A DNA stretch of 14,595 nt from Sedimentisphaerales bacterium (GTDB lineage Bacteria; Planctomycetota; Phycisphaerae; Sedimentisphaerales; SG8-4), in the NCBI GenBank assembly GCA_016932895.1, contig JAFGCA010000238.1, positions 1 to 14,595 of the forward strand, written 5' to 3'. The position numbers were made by a program, and so were the translations under genes. Under the pieces are notes generated by a model, which ran no database searches, was not told the origin of the DNA, and worked only from the letters and a program-made list of their open reading frames with translations. Shown here piece by piece: positions 6,307 to 13,439 of the stretch. The stretch's first letter is position 1. The number at the start of each line of letters is the position of its first letter.

Positions 6307-6320
6307 GTGCCCCGTGGCAC
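6307..6320 (+). repeat. Small perfect hairpin in dispersed-repeat sequence
   Basis: GTGCC/GGCAC around CCGT. The sequence just after it (CGCGCTGCGCTCGCAATGAC) resembles a phrase common in bacterial dispersed repeats. It is not coding. Confidence 0.4.
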
Positions 6321-6447
6321 GGGAGATGGCCGCGCTGCGCTCGCAATGACAAGATGCGATTTTTCTCTTGACGGCCAATACGAGAGCGCATATAGTATGT
6401 GTACAACTATAGTGGACGCCAAACTGAGACTGACGATCATGGATACA

Positions 6448-7200
6448 CCCGGGGCGATCCCCGGGAAATCCGAAATCCTAAGCTCGAAATCCGAAACAAA
6501 TCCGAAAAGCGGATGATCGAAACGCACGAAATGCAAAACAAAGCCAATTTGGCCGGGAGGGCCGGCATTGGGGATTTGGGATGCGCCGATGCGGGATACG
6601 GCGGGATACGGAATGTCAAACGAACCCAATTCGCCCGGGGCCGGGCGGTCTCCGGGAAATCCGAAATCCTCCGCTCGAAATCCGAAACAAATCCGAAAAG
6701 CGAATGATCGAAACGCACGAAACGCAAAACAAAGCCAATTTGCCCGGGTCCTGGCGGCCCCGGGAAATTCGAAGCACGAAACTCGAGATCCGAAAGACGG
6801 CTGACGGCCTAAGAATGAGCAGCGCAATAACAAACAAACCCAATTTCCCACGTTTTGGGCCGACAAGCGGGGTCCGCGTGAAAAACAAAGCCAATGTGTG
6901 TGGGCGGGAGGCCCGCGATTGGGGATTACGGATTTGGATTCACGGATGCCGGGGCACGGAATGCCAAACGAACCCAATTCGCCCGGGGCCGGGCGGTCCC
7001 CGGGAAATCCGAAATCCTAAGCTCGAAATCCGAAACAAATCCGAAAAGCGAATGATCGAAACGCACGAAACGCAAAACAAAGCCAATTCGCCCGGGGCCG
7101 GGCGGTCCCGGGAAATCCGAAGCACAAAGCTCGAGATCCGAAAGAGGTCTGACGGCCTGAGAATCAGCAGCGGAATGTCAAACAAAGCCAATTTGCCCCG
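6448..7200 (+). repeat. Composite array of degenerate intergenic repeats
   Basis: An 88-base block beginning GGGAAATCCGAAATCC and ending AAAGCCAATT occurs three times, nearly identical: 6463-6550, 6654-6741 and 7002-7088. A shorter core of the form AAACRAASCCAATT recurs eight times, starting near 6536, 6618, 6728, 6832, 6884, 6966, 7075 and 7181, with spacings of roughly 50-110 bases. Blocks are usually preceded by a G+C-rich foldable segment, for example CCCGGGG/CCCCGGG around CGAT at 6448-6465. A second module, near GACGGCCTRAGAATSAGCAG, occurs twice (about 6804 and 7151). Frames are open on both strands through the array, but their products are only the repeat translated, so I treat all of it as noncoding. 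Confidence 0.85.
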
Positions 7201-7268
7201 CGCGACGCCGGGGCGGCCGGGGGTGGCTGTTTGGGTCGCGAACGGGGGCCGGGCGGCGTGGAAATCGC

Positions 7269-7297
7269 TTGCATTGGGCAGGGCCGGGGGATATAAT
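7269..7297 (+). promoter_or_regulatory. Near-consensus sigma-70-type promoter of the 7414 gene
   Basis: TTGCAT (7269-7274), a 17-base spacer, and a perfect TATAAT (7292-7297). It follows directly on the repeat array. The leader to the ATG at 7414 would be about 110 bases. Confidence 0.7.
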
Positions 7298-7413
7298 ATT
7301 TATATGGAATAAGAAGGAGGGTGGTGTGCGCGGCGTCTTTTCATCGGCTGCTGCGATTTGCCCCACTCACGTACAGTGTCGGTCAATCTCATTCGTGCCG
7401 GAGGAGGCATACG

Positions 7414-8028
7414 ATGAATATTGGACACGTTTTCCTGATGTGGGTGTTGTCTTTTGCCGCGGCGCAAGGGCAAGACGCCGTCGCGCCGGCCCAGCCGGCG
7501 GACTACAGACCGGTGGTGAAAGTGAAAATCACCGTCAGCGCCGCCGAGGAGATCAAGAGCCAGATCCAAGAGTACATGGCCGTGCAGTTCGAGTCCCTGG
7601 GCGACGTGCAGATGGTGCAGGACAATCCCGACTGGACGATCGGGATCGTCACGACGAAACTCACCGACAGCAGCGGGACCATGCGGGCGCTGGGCATTTC
7701 CTTCTTGATCCAGCAGCACGGCCCCCACATGCAGATGCTCCAGGCGCTGGCCCAGGCGTGCCGGTATTTCGTGGCGAGCGGTCGCATGAGCGACCAGGCT
7801 CTCGAATACCAGATGAAGCGACTGCTCATGGGCGTCTCGGTTCTGTCGGAAGGCGACGATCTCGTCATCGTCACGAAACACCAGATGAGCGTGATCCTGC
7901 CGGACAAGCTGCCCCAGGCCTGCTTCGACATCGTCAGCGCCCTGGAAAAGGCGCGCTTCGGGGAAACCGAAACCACCGGCCCGGCGGTGCAGAACGCCTC
8001 GGAGCAAGCCGGCGCCGAGGGCCAATAG
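7414..8028 (+). CDS. Secreted hypothetical protein, 204 aa
   Basis: The ATG at 7414 is preceded by GGAGGAGG and begins a short signal peptide (MNIGHVFLMWVLSFAAAQGQ), so I prefer it over an upstream GTG in the same frame. After a Pro/Ala linker, residues about 34-165 form an alternating alpha/beta domain: VVKVKITVSAAEEIKSQIQE, a run LGDVQMVQDNPDWTIGIVTT, then LGISFLIQQ, helices around HMQMLQALAQACRYF, and LVIVTKHQMSVIL. The tail is Ala/Glu-rich and looks flexible. The pattern suggests an envelope-located domain, but I cannot place it in a named family. The gene has its own promoter and is convergent with the histidine kinase, 31 bases apart. No membrane segment follows the signal peptide. Confidence 0.8.
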   Translation: MNIGHVFLMWVLSFAAAQGQDAVAPAQPADYRPVVKVKITVSAAEEIKSQIQEYMAVQFESLGDVQMVQDNPDWTIGIVTTKLTDSSGTMRALGISFLIQQHGPHMQMLQALAQACRYFVASGRMSDQALEYQMKRLLMGVSVLSEGDDLVIVTKHQMSVILPDKLPQACFDIVSALEKARFGETETTGPAVQNASEQAGAEGQ

Positions 8029-8042
8029 TCGCGCGCACCCGG

Positions 8043-8058
8043 TCGGCGCGGGCGCCGA
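8043..8058. terminator. Hairpin between convergent genes, possible bidirectional terminator
   Basis: TCGGCG/CGCCGA with loop CGGG lies exactly between the stop of the secreted-protein gene (8028) and the stop of the kinase gene (8060). There is no T-run on either side, so intrinsic termination would be inefficient. Confidence 0.35.
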
Positions 8059-8059
8059 G

Positions 8060-9565
8060 CTATGCGTCCTTGAGAGGCAGCGTGACGCAGAACGCGACAC
8101 CCCGGCCGGGGGCATTCTCCAGGCGGACCTTGCCGCGGACCTGGTTGACGATGCGCTCGACGATGCACAGGCCCAGGCCCGTCCCCTCGTTGGGCGGCTT
8201 GGTCGTGAAGAACGGCTGGAAGACCTTATCGACGTGCTCCGGCGCAATGCCCCCGCAATCGTCTTCAAACCGCAGGTAGATGTGCGCGGCGGTTCGCTCG
8301 GCGCTGATGACGAGATGGCGCCGCGTGTGGCCGTCCGCGGCCTGAATGGCGTTCTCTATGAGGGCGAAACACATTTGCTCCATGTCTTTTTCGTCGGCCA
8401 CGATGGTCGGGAAATTATCGATGTTCTGGACCAACAATGACATTCGTTGTTCGTACGCCTTGCCTTCCAGCAGTCGTACCGTCCGCGACAGCACCTCGGC
8501 CATCTGAACGTTGGTGGGCAGCTCCTTCGAGGAGCGTCGCGCGAAATTGCGAAACCGTTCGACTCGAAACGTCGCATCGCTGATTCCGCCCAGGCTCTCC
8601 CGGAGGGCCTCGCGCACCTCCGGGGGACAATCCCCGGCCTCCAGGTCCGCCAGCGCCTCCTGCAGCGACAGACGGCTGACCGTCAAGGGCTGCGTCAATT
8701 CGTGGGCGATCGTGGCGCTGAGGGTGCCCAGTGACGCGAGGCGTTCGGCTCGCGTCATTTTCTCCCGGTACTCTTCCAGCTCGGCGCGGGCCTGCCGGAG
8801 ATCGTGAATATCCCTGCCGACGACGAGGGCGGCGGTGATCCTGCCCTCGGCGTTGCGGACGGGCTCGATGGTCGTACTGTACCAGCGGAGCCGGCCGCGC
8901 ACGGGATTCAGGCCGGCCAGACTCCCCCCCTGCCCGCTGTCGATGACCGCGCGCACCTCGGCGAGGTATCTCTCGGCCACTTCCGACGGGAGCACCTCGC
9001 GGAGCGACTTTCCCATGAAGTCGTCCGGGCTGCCGCCGGCGTTGGTGGCCGCCATCCGATTCATGAACAGCACGATGCCCTCCCGGTCGACCGTGGCAAT
9101 CGCCTCGCCGGCGGTTTCCACCAGCGTGCGGTACTTCTCCTCGCTTTCCTTGAGCAGATCCTCGGCGTGTTTGCGCGCACTGACGTCCCGAAAAACCCCC
9201 ATCAGGCAGGCCTGGCCCGAGAACTCAATCGGGAACGCGTTGACATCGGCATAGAAGACACTGCCGTCCCGGCGCACTACCGGGATATCGTGGGCCAGAC
9301 TCTGCCGGCAGGTCACCTGCAACTCGAATTCCTGCGTCACGCGCGCATAGCTGTCCGGGGGATGAATATCCGGGACGCTTAACTGCAGGGCCTCGCGTCG
9401 GCTGCAGCGCAACATCCGACAGAGGGCGGGATTCGCCGCGTAGAACCGCTTGGTCCCAATATCGGCGACGAGAACGCCGTCGACCATATTCTCAAAAACG
9501 GTTTCGAAAAGCCGTTGGGATTCCGCCGCGGCCTTCTCCGGTTCTGGGGAAGTCGCTTTCGCCAC
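8060..9565 (-). CDS. PAS-PAS sensor histidine kinase (501 aa)
   Basis: The order is PAS (about 15-131, ending GVFRDVSARKHAEDLL), PAS (about 142-258, ending VGRDIHDLRQARAEL), HisKA (about 275-340) and HATPase_c (about 390-500). The phosphorylated histidine is H288 in AHELTQPLT. The N-box is ENAIQA (404-409), the G1 box DDCGGI (435-440, slightly altered from DxGxG), the F-box FQPFFTTK and the G2 box GTGLGLCIVE (461-470). There is no signal peptide or TM segment, so it should be cytoplasmic and sense an internal cue, possibly redox or a ligand via PAS. I take GTG 9565 as the start: GGGAG lies nine bases upstream and the region before it shows no domain; the frame is open to an ATG at 9838. No response regulator is nearby. 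It faces away from the chaperone operon. Confidence 0.92.
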   Translation of the reverse strand: MAKATSPEPEKAAAESQRLFETVFENMVDGVLVADIGTKRFYAANPALCRMLRCSRREALQLSVPDIHPPDSYARVTQEFELQVTCRQSLAHDIPVVRRDGSVFYADVNAFPIEFSGQACLMGVFRDVSARKHAEDLLKESEEKYRTLVETAGEAIATVDREGIVLFMNRMAATNAGGSPDDFMGKSLREVLPSEVAERYLAEVRAVIDSGQGGSLAGLNPVRGRLRWYSTTIEPVRNAEGRITAALVVGRDIHDLRQARAELEEYREKMTRAERLASLGTLSATIAHELTQPLTVSRLSLQEALADLEAGDCPPEVREALRESLGGISDATFRVERFRNFARRSSKELPTNVQMAEVLSRTVRLLEGKAYEQRMSLLVQNIDNFPTIVADEKDMEQMCFALIENAIQAADGHTRRHLVISAERTAAHIYLRFEDDCGGIAPEHVDKVFQPFFTTKPPNEGTGLGLCIVERIVNQVRGKVRLENAPGRGVAFCVTLPLKDA

Positions 9566-9714
9566 GATACATGTCTCCCACTCATTATTCAGGACGCAGT
9601 GACATACCCCGACCTGCTGCAGGCGTATTGCAAAGCAGGAATCTCGCCGCCGGGCTATGTGGCGACCGACAACACTCGCCCGTGCCGTCGGCGTCTGCCA
9701 TGCAACGCCACTGC

Positions 9715-9736
9715 GATCACAGAAAACCAAGTGATC
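9715..9736. promoter_or_regulatory. Inverted repeat GATCAC-N10-GTGATC, possible operator
   Basis: Perfect 6-base half-sites spaced by ten bases, 150 bases upstream of the kinase start. Spacing of this kind suits a dimeric regulator; the regulator is unknown. Confidence 0.3.
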
Positions 9737-9953
9737 TATTTGTATTGTACTCGGCCTGCAAGCAAAAGGAAACAGGTTACCGGCTCCCGGGAGCAGAAAA
9801 ATCGGAGGCTCAAGAATGCGGCCGTAGTCGTCCGCCACGTCGAGCTTGGCGGCGGCAAAGCCCGGTAATGCCGTCTGGCGACATTATCGCGACAAACCGG
9901 ACCGGCCGCCGAAGCGCGGGCCACCGGTCCGAGAAAGGTTGAGATCCGGACGT

Positions 9954-9981
9954 TTGGCCCTGAATCAATATTTCCTATATT
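9954..9981 (+). promoter_or_regulatory. Possible promoter of the chaperone operon
   Basis: TTGGCC (9954-9959), a 16-base spacer, TATATT (9976-9981) in a short A+T-rich patch. It lies about 220 bases before the first gene. The -35 is a four-of-six match, so this is tentative. Confidence 0.3.
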
Positions 9982-10059
9982 TTGGATGGCGGTCGGCGGG
10001 CCCCGCGTCCCTCGGCCGCCCAACATAGTTGCGGCCCCCGCCGGAGGGCCCTTCTCCGC

Positions 10060-10078
10060 GCGACGGTGTCACCGTTGC
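10060..10078. promoter_or_regulatory. Near-perfect dyad upstream of the chaperone operon
   Basis: ACGGTGTCACCGT (10063-10075) is a perfect odd-length palindrome; extending to 10060-10078 adds two more pairs and one G-T. It lies between the possible promoter and the first gene, where an operator or leader hairpin would act. Confidence 0.3.
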
Positions 10079-10203
10079 GTGGCGACGCGAGCCCGCGGCC
10101 CGGACGTGGCCCCGTTGAAAATCGAGCTTTTCTTAACACCGGTGACGCGGGAACCGAAGAAGACAGGAAGACCCACATTGACTGTTTTGGCAGATAGTAT
10201 CGA

Positions 10204-11745
10204 ATGATGCTCAAGAAGTGTGCGATTCTTGGACTGGCTGTATTGCTCGTCGGAGCCGCTGCGCTGGCCTGGCTCTTCAATGAAGACCGGAACCAGGCGG
10301 AAAACGCCCCCGACCCGGAGATCAAGTATGCTCTGGGCACGGAGAAATACCTCGAGAAATACGGTCGCTGGCACTCGCTGAGCCCGGACGAGCAGAATCG
10401 CCTCGTGCTCGAGCTCGACAACGACCGCAAAACCAAAACCCCCGAACAAATCACCGCGGAACAACAGGCACGACTCGCGACGGACCTGGATAAGCTGGCG
10501 GCAAACGAGATGGACCCCGGAGAGATCGCGGATTACCTCTACGGGCCCAACTGGCAAGCGCAAGTCGAGCAACACACGAAGCGCAAAGAGCAGCGGGAGA
10601 TCGCCCGAACGATCCTGCTCGTCTGCCTGCCCATCGGCGGAACGATCCTGGCCGGATGCGTGATCGTCTGGTTCGTCCAATCCACGGCTCGCCTGCTCGA
10701 GAGGCGAAAGAAGGCCTCGCCGCCTTTGTCCGATAAGGCGATTGGTCAACCTCTTATGCCCGAGCTGACCGATCTCGAAATCTATGCCCCCGCCGAGGAC
10801 GACGAGGGCCCGACGCAGAGCCGGTCGCTCCGCGCATGTGTCGCGGCGAGCAACGGTTCCGGTACGTCGACCGAGGATCGTCAGAACGACGAGGACGACT
10901 CGCCCTTGCTGCGAACGCAGGGCCGCCGTACGAGAGAGAGGCAAGCATGCCCGGTCGCTGAGGCCGACGCCGAGGACGGTGAGGTCGCAGTGATGATCGG
11001 GGAAGAACAGGCCTCCGAGATGGAGGGTCCCTGCGACGCCCATGCCGGTTGGTCGGAACCGCCTCCGGACGAGGCGGAGGCCGAGCCGGAGAAACGGCGA
11101 TTCACGCCGCGTCCGAAGGTGGCGGTTCTCGGCCGGGATCTCAGCGATCTCCGGATCGATCTGGACGAGACGTCGGCTCCGTCCGATAGTGGCAAAATCC
11201 TCCAGAAACAAGCCGAGAATCTGCAGGAGCAACTGACCGAATTCAAACAGATGGCCCAAACGGGGCAACAAACGCCGCGCGACCAGGGGGAGCCCTTGAA
11301 CAACACGTTGAAGGACCTCGCCCAGCAGGTCTCGGCCATCCGAGAATACGCCGCCTCGCAGCAGAACCGCGTGGAAAAGCTCCAGGACGGATACGATTGG
11401 AACATCATCCGGACCTTCTGTCTGCGGGTCATCCGCTGCATCGACAACCTCGAAAGCCGCATGGCTGACCTCGCCGACGGCGACGCTGCGATCCACCTGG
11501 AAGAAGTCCGAGATGAGCTGCTTTTCGCTCTGGAATCCAGCGGGGTGGAGCAATTTCAACTGGAAATCAACAGTGAATACCGCGGTCAGGAGAAGCTGGC
11601 CGAGGCGGTCAAACAAAAAGAAACCACGAAAGAACCCGACCAGGCGGGAAAGATCGCCAAAGTCATACGGCCGGGCTATCGATATATGATAGATGAAGAC
11701 AGTTTCAAAGTCGTACGGACCGCACAAGTGAAGCTCTTTGGCTGA
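10204..11745 (+). CDS. Membrane-anchored protein with C-terminal GrpE-like exchange-factor domain (513 aa)
   Basis: The N-terminus has a TM segment (about 7-25), a 108-residue loop (26-133, probably extracytoplasmic, helical and charged), and a second TM segment (about 135-159). A basic stop (ERRKK) follows, then a long acidic, low-complexity linker (175-325). Residues about 330-395 are coiled-coil-like, and 398-513 resemble GrpE: NIIRTFCLRVIRCIDNLESR, a long helix, then AKVIRPGYRYMIDEDSFKVV and RTAQVKLFG, as in the GrpE beta-wing. GrpE releases ADP from DnaK. An Hsp70 gene follows 72 bases later, which supports an exchange-factor role, here tethered to the inner face of the membrane. Normal GrpE is about 200 residues and soluble. 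No clear ribosome site precedes ATG 10204; the next codon is also ATG. Confidence 0.8.
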   Translation: MMLKKCAILGLAVLLVGAAALAWLFNEDRNQAENAPDPEIKYALGTEKYLEKYGRWHSLSPDEQNRLVLELDNDRKTKTPEQITAEQQARLATDLDKLAANEMDPGEIADYLYGPNWQAQVEQHTKRKEQREIARTILLVCLPIGGTILAGCVIVWFVQSTARLLERRKKASPPLSDKAIGQPLMPELTDLEIYAPAEDDEGPTQSRSLRACVAASNGSGTSTEDRQNDEDDSPLLRTQGRRTRERQACPVAEADAEDGEVAVMIGEEQASEMEGPCDAHAGWSEPPPDEAEAEPEKRRFTPRPKVAVLGRDLSDLRIDLDETSAPSDSGKILQKQAENLQEQLTEFKQMAQTGQQTPRDQGEPLNNTLKDLAQQVSAIREYAASQQNRVEKLQDGYDWNIIRTFCLRVIRCIDNLESRMADLADGDAAIHLEEVRDELLFALESSGVEQFQLEINSEYRGQEKLAEAVKQKETTKEPDQAGKIAKVIRPGYRYMIDEDSFKVVRTAQVKLFG

Positions 11746-11817
11746 CTGGCTGTACTGAAAACCGTCGGGCGCGATACAGGCGACGTCCCGAGCCACAGTT
11801 GCACGTAGGAGAAAACC

Positions 11818-13368
11818 ATGGCGAATATCGTCGGCATAGACCTCGGAACGACATTCTCGGCATTGTCAGCGCTCAACGCGATAGGAAAACCCGAGATCGT
11901 TCCGAACGCAGACGGAGAACGACTGACCCCTTCGGCCATCTTCTTCGATGAAGAGAATTCGGATCTCATCCGGGTCGGTATCGAAGCCATCAATTCCCGG
12001 CATCTCAATCCCGGGCGTTCGGTCCGCTGGATCAAACGTCACATGGGTGAGACCGACTACAAGGTGAACATCGACGGCAAGGACTGGACCCCGGTGGAAC
12101 TGTCGGCGTTGATCCTGAAGAAGCTCAAACAGGACGCGGCGATCGAGCACGGAGAGGTGCGGGACGCCGTCATTTCGGTCCCCGCCCACTTCGACGAGGT
12201 GCGCCGCAAGGCCACGATGGACGCCGGCACGGCGGTGGGGCTCAACGTCATCGGGATCGTCAACGAGCCGGTGGCCGCGGCGCTGTACTACGCCACCACG
12301 CGCGACGTCTCGGGCAAGATTCTCGTCTACGACCTCGGTGGTGGAACGTTCGACGTGACCCTGATGGACGTCAACGGCACGCAAATGGACATCATCTGCT
12401 CGCAGGGCGACCATGCCCTCGGTGGTCTGGATTTCGACGCCAAGGTGCTCGAAATCCTGGAGAAGCTCTACCAGGACAAATTCGGAAGTGCTCTGATCAC
12501 CACCGACGAAGAGCGCGCGAAATACGAAGATGAGGCCGAAGACATCAAGAAGACGCTTTCCCGCCGGCCGGTGGCCAAGAAGATGCTGTACGGCGCCGCC
12601 GGCAACATGCGGGCCGAGGTGACGCGAGAGATGTTCGAAGAGGCCATCGCCCCGCTGGTGGCTCGCACGGACATGCTGGTGGAAGTCGCGCTCGAGGAAG
12701 CCGGCGCCAAACCCTCGGACGTGACGAAGGTCCTGCTGGTCGGTGGAAGCACGCGTGTCCCCATCGTCCGCAATCACCTGGAAGAGACCTTCGGCTTTCC
12801 GCCGGAGATCGCGGTGAACGTGGATGAATGCGTGGCGCTCGGGGCCGCCCTGCACGCCGGGTTGAACATGATGCGCGACAAGCCGGACGAGGTGCCCGCC
12901 GGCGTTCGCACGGGCCTGACCGACATCAGTCTCACCGACGTCTGCAACCACAGCTACGGGACCATCTGCGCCCCCATCGACAAAGAGACCGGCCAGCGCG
13001 TGATCCAGAACCGGATCATCCTGAAGAAGAACACGCCGCTGCCGTGCGAGGCGACGCAGATGTTCTACACCGTCTCCGAGGGCCAGAAACGCGTCGAGGT
13101 CACCGTCACACAGGGCGAAGACGCCGATCCGGTCTACGTCAATAAGATTGCGACGCACAGCCTCGAGCTGCCGCCGGACCGGCCCGCGGAGCGACCGATA
13201 AAGGTCACCTACAGCTACGATTTGAATCAAAGAATGCACTGTAAATTCGAGGACGTCGACTCCGGCGCCCTGCTGGAAGTGGACTTCTCTCTGGACCAGG
13301 AGGGCGGCGCCTCCGAAGGCAACGTCCAGCAAAACGCCCAGGAATTACAGCCCTTTAAGGTCGAGTGA
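11818..13368 (+). CDS. Hsp70 (DnaK-like) chaperone lacking the helical lid (516 aa)
   Basis: The ATPase domain (about 1-365) has phosphate-1 GIDLGTTFSALS (6-17), a lysine in WIKRHMG (K73, equivalent to DnaK K70), NEPVAAALYY (149-158), phosphate-2 VYDLGGGTFDV (170-180) and adenosine motif VLLVGGSTRVP (305-315). The linker region TDISLTDV (368-375) departs from the usual DVLLLDV. A beta substrate-binding region follows (about 376-490: NRIILKKNTPLP, FYTVSEGQKRVEVTVTQGED). The protein then ends in a short Gly/Gln-rich tail, without the roughly 130-residue alpha-helical lid of DnaK (about 640 aa). The frame closes cleanly, so this is the real length, not a break. AGGAG stands seven bases before the ATG. 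It should be cytosolic and work with the flanking GrpE-like and TerB/J-like proteins rather than replace housekeeping DnaK. Confidence 0.93.
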   Translation: MANIVGIDLGTTFSALSALNAIGKPEIVPNADGERLTPSAIFFDEENSDLIRVGIEAINSRHLNPGRSVRWIKRHMGETDYKVNIDGKDWTPVELSALILKKLKQDAAIEHGEVRDAVISVPAHFDEVRRKATMDAGTAVGLNVIGIVNEPVAAALYYATTRDVSGKILVYDLGGGTFDVTLMDVNGTQMDIICSQGDHALGGLDFDAKVLEILEKLYQDKFGSALITTDEERAKYEDEAEDIKKTLSRRPVAKKMLYGAAGNMRAEVTREMFEEAIAPLVARTDMLVEVALEEAGAKPSDVTKVLLVGGSTRVPIVRNHLEETFGFPPEIAVNVDECVALGAALHAGLNMMRDKPDEVPAGVRTGLTDISLTDVCNHSYGTICAPIDKETGQRVIQNRIILKKNTPLPCEATQMFYTVSEGQKRVEVTVTQGEDADPVYVNKIATHSLELPPDRPAERPIKVTYSYDLNQRMHCKFEDVDSGALLEVDFSLDQEGGASEGNVQQNAQELQPFKVE

Positions 13369-13372
13369 CCGC

Positions 13373-13391
13373 CAACCGTCGGGGACGGTTG
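13373..13391 (+). other. Intercistronic hairpin after the Hsp70 gene
   Basis: CAACCGT/ACGGTTG, a perfect 7-bp stem with a 5-base loop, beginning five bases after the Hsp70 stop. There is no T-run, so it is more likely an mRNA-stabilising or partial-attenuation element than a terminator. Confidence 0.45.
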
Positions 13392-13439
13392 CCCGCCTCG
13401 CGCTGCGTCGGGCACGGGAGCGCGGGCCTCAATAACGAT

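Larger units (their letters stand above)
9566..10203. other. Divergent intergenic region, about 640 bases
   Basis: It separates the minus-strand kinase from the plus-strand chaperone operon. No frame here looks coding. It contains two dyads (9715-9736 and 10060-10078), a 12-base palindrome GCTCCCGGGAGC (9783-9794) and a weak promoter (9954-9981). I saw no CIRCE element and no convincing heat-shock sigma-32 promoter. Confidence 0.6.

Noticed and set aside
5541..6977. A 478-codon open frame on the minus strand
   Set aside because: It runs through the TPR remnant and the repeat array. Its product is the repeat read backwards (FRISSFVLRISR-like phrases repeated), with no start signal.
6463..7088. 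CRISPR array
   Set aside because: The repeats are 88 bases or degenerate 14-base cores with unequal, partly related spacers, and no cas gene is present.
7269..8279. A 336-codon plus frame overlapping the secreted protein
   Set aside because: The other frame has a signal peptide, a ribosome site and a protein-like composition. This one is Arg/Gly/Ala-rich and runs into the antisense of the kinase.
9566..10203. Heat-shock control (CIRCE or sigma-32 promoter) before the chaperone operon
   Set aside because: No TTAGCACTC/GAGTGCTAA pair and no convincing CTTGAA with CCCCAT-type spacing could be found. The TTGACT at 10178-10183 lacks a suitably placed -10.
10069..13332. Long minus-strand frames opposite the chaperone genes (575 and 488 codons)
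   Set aside because: They are antisense shadows of the GrpE-like and Hsp70 genes, whose motifs are unambiguous on the plus strand.
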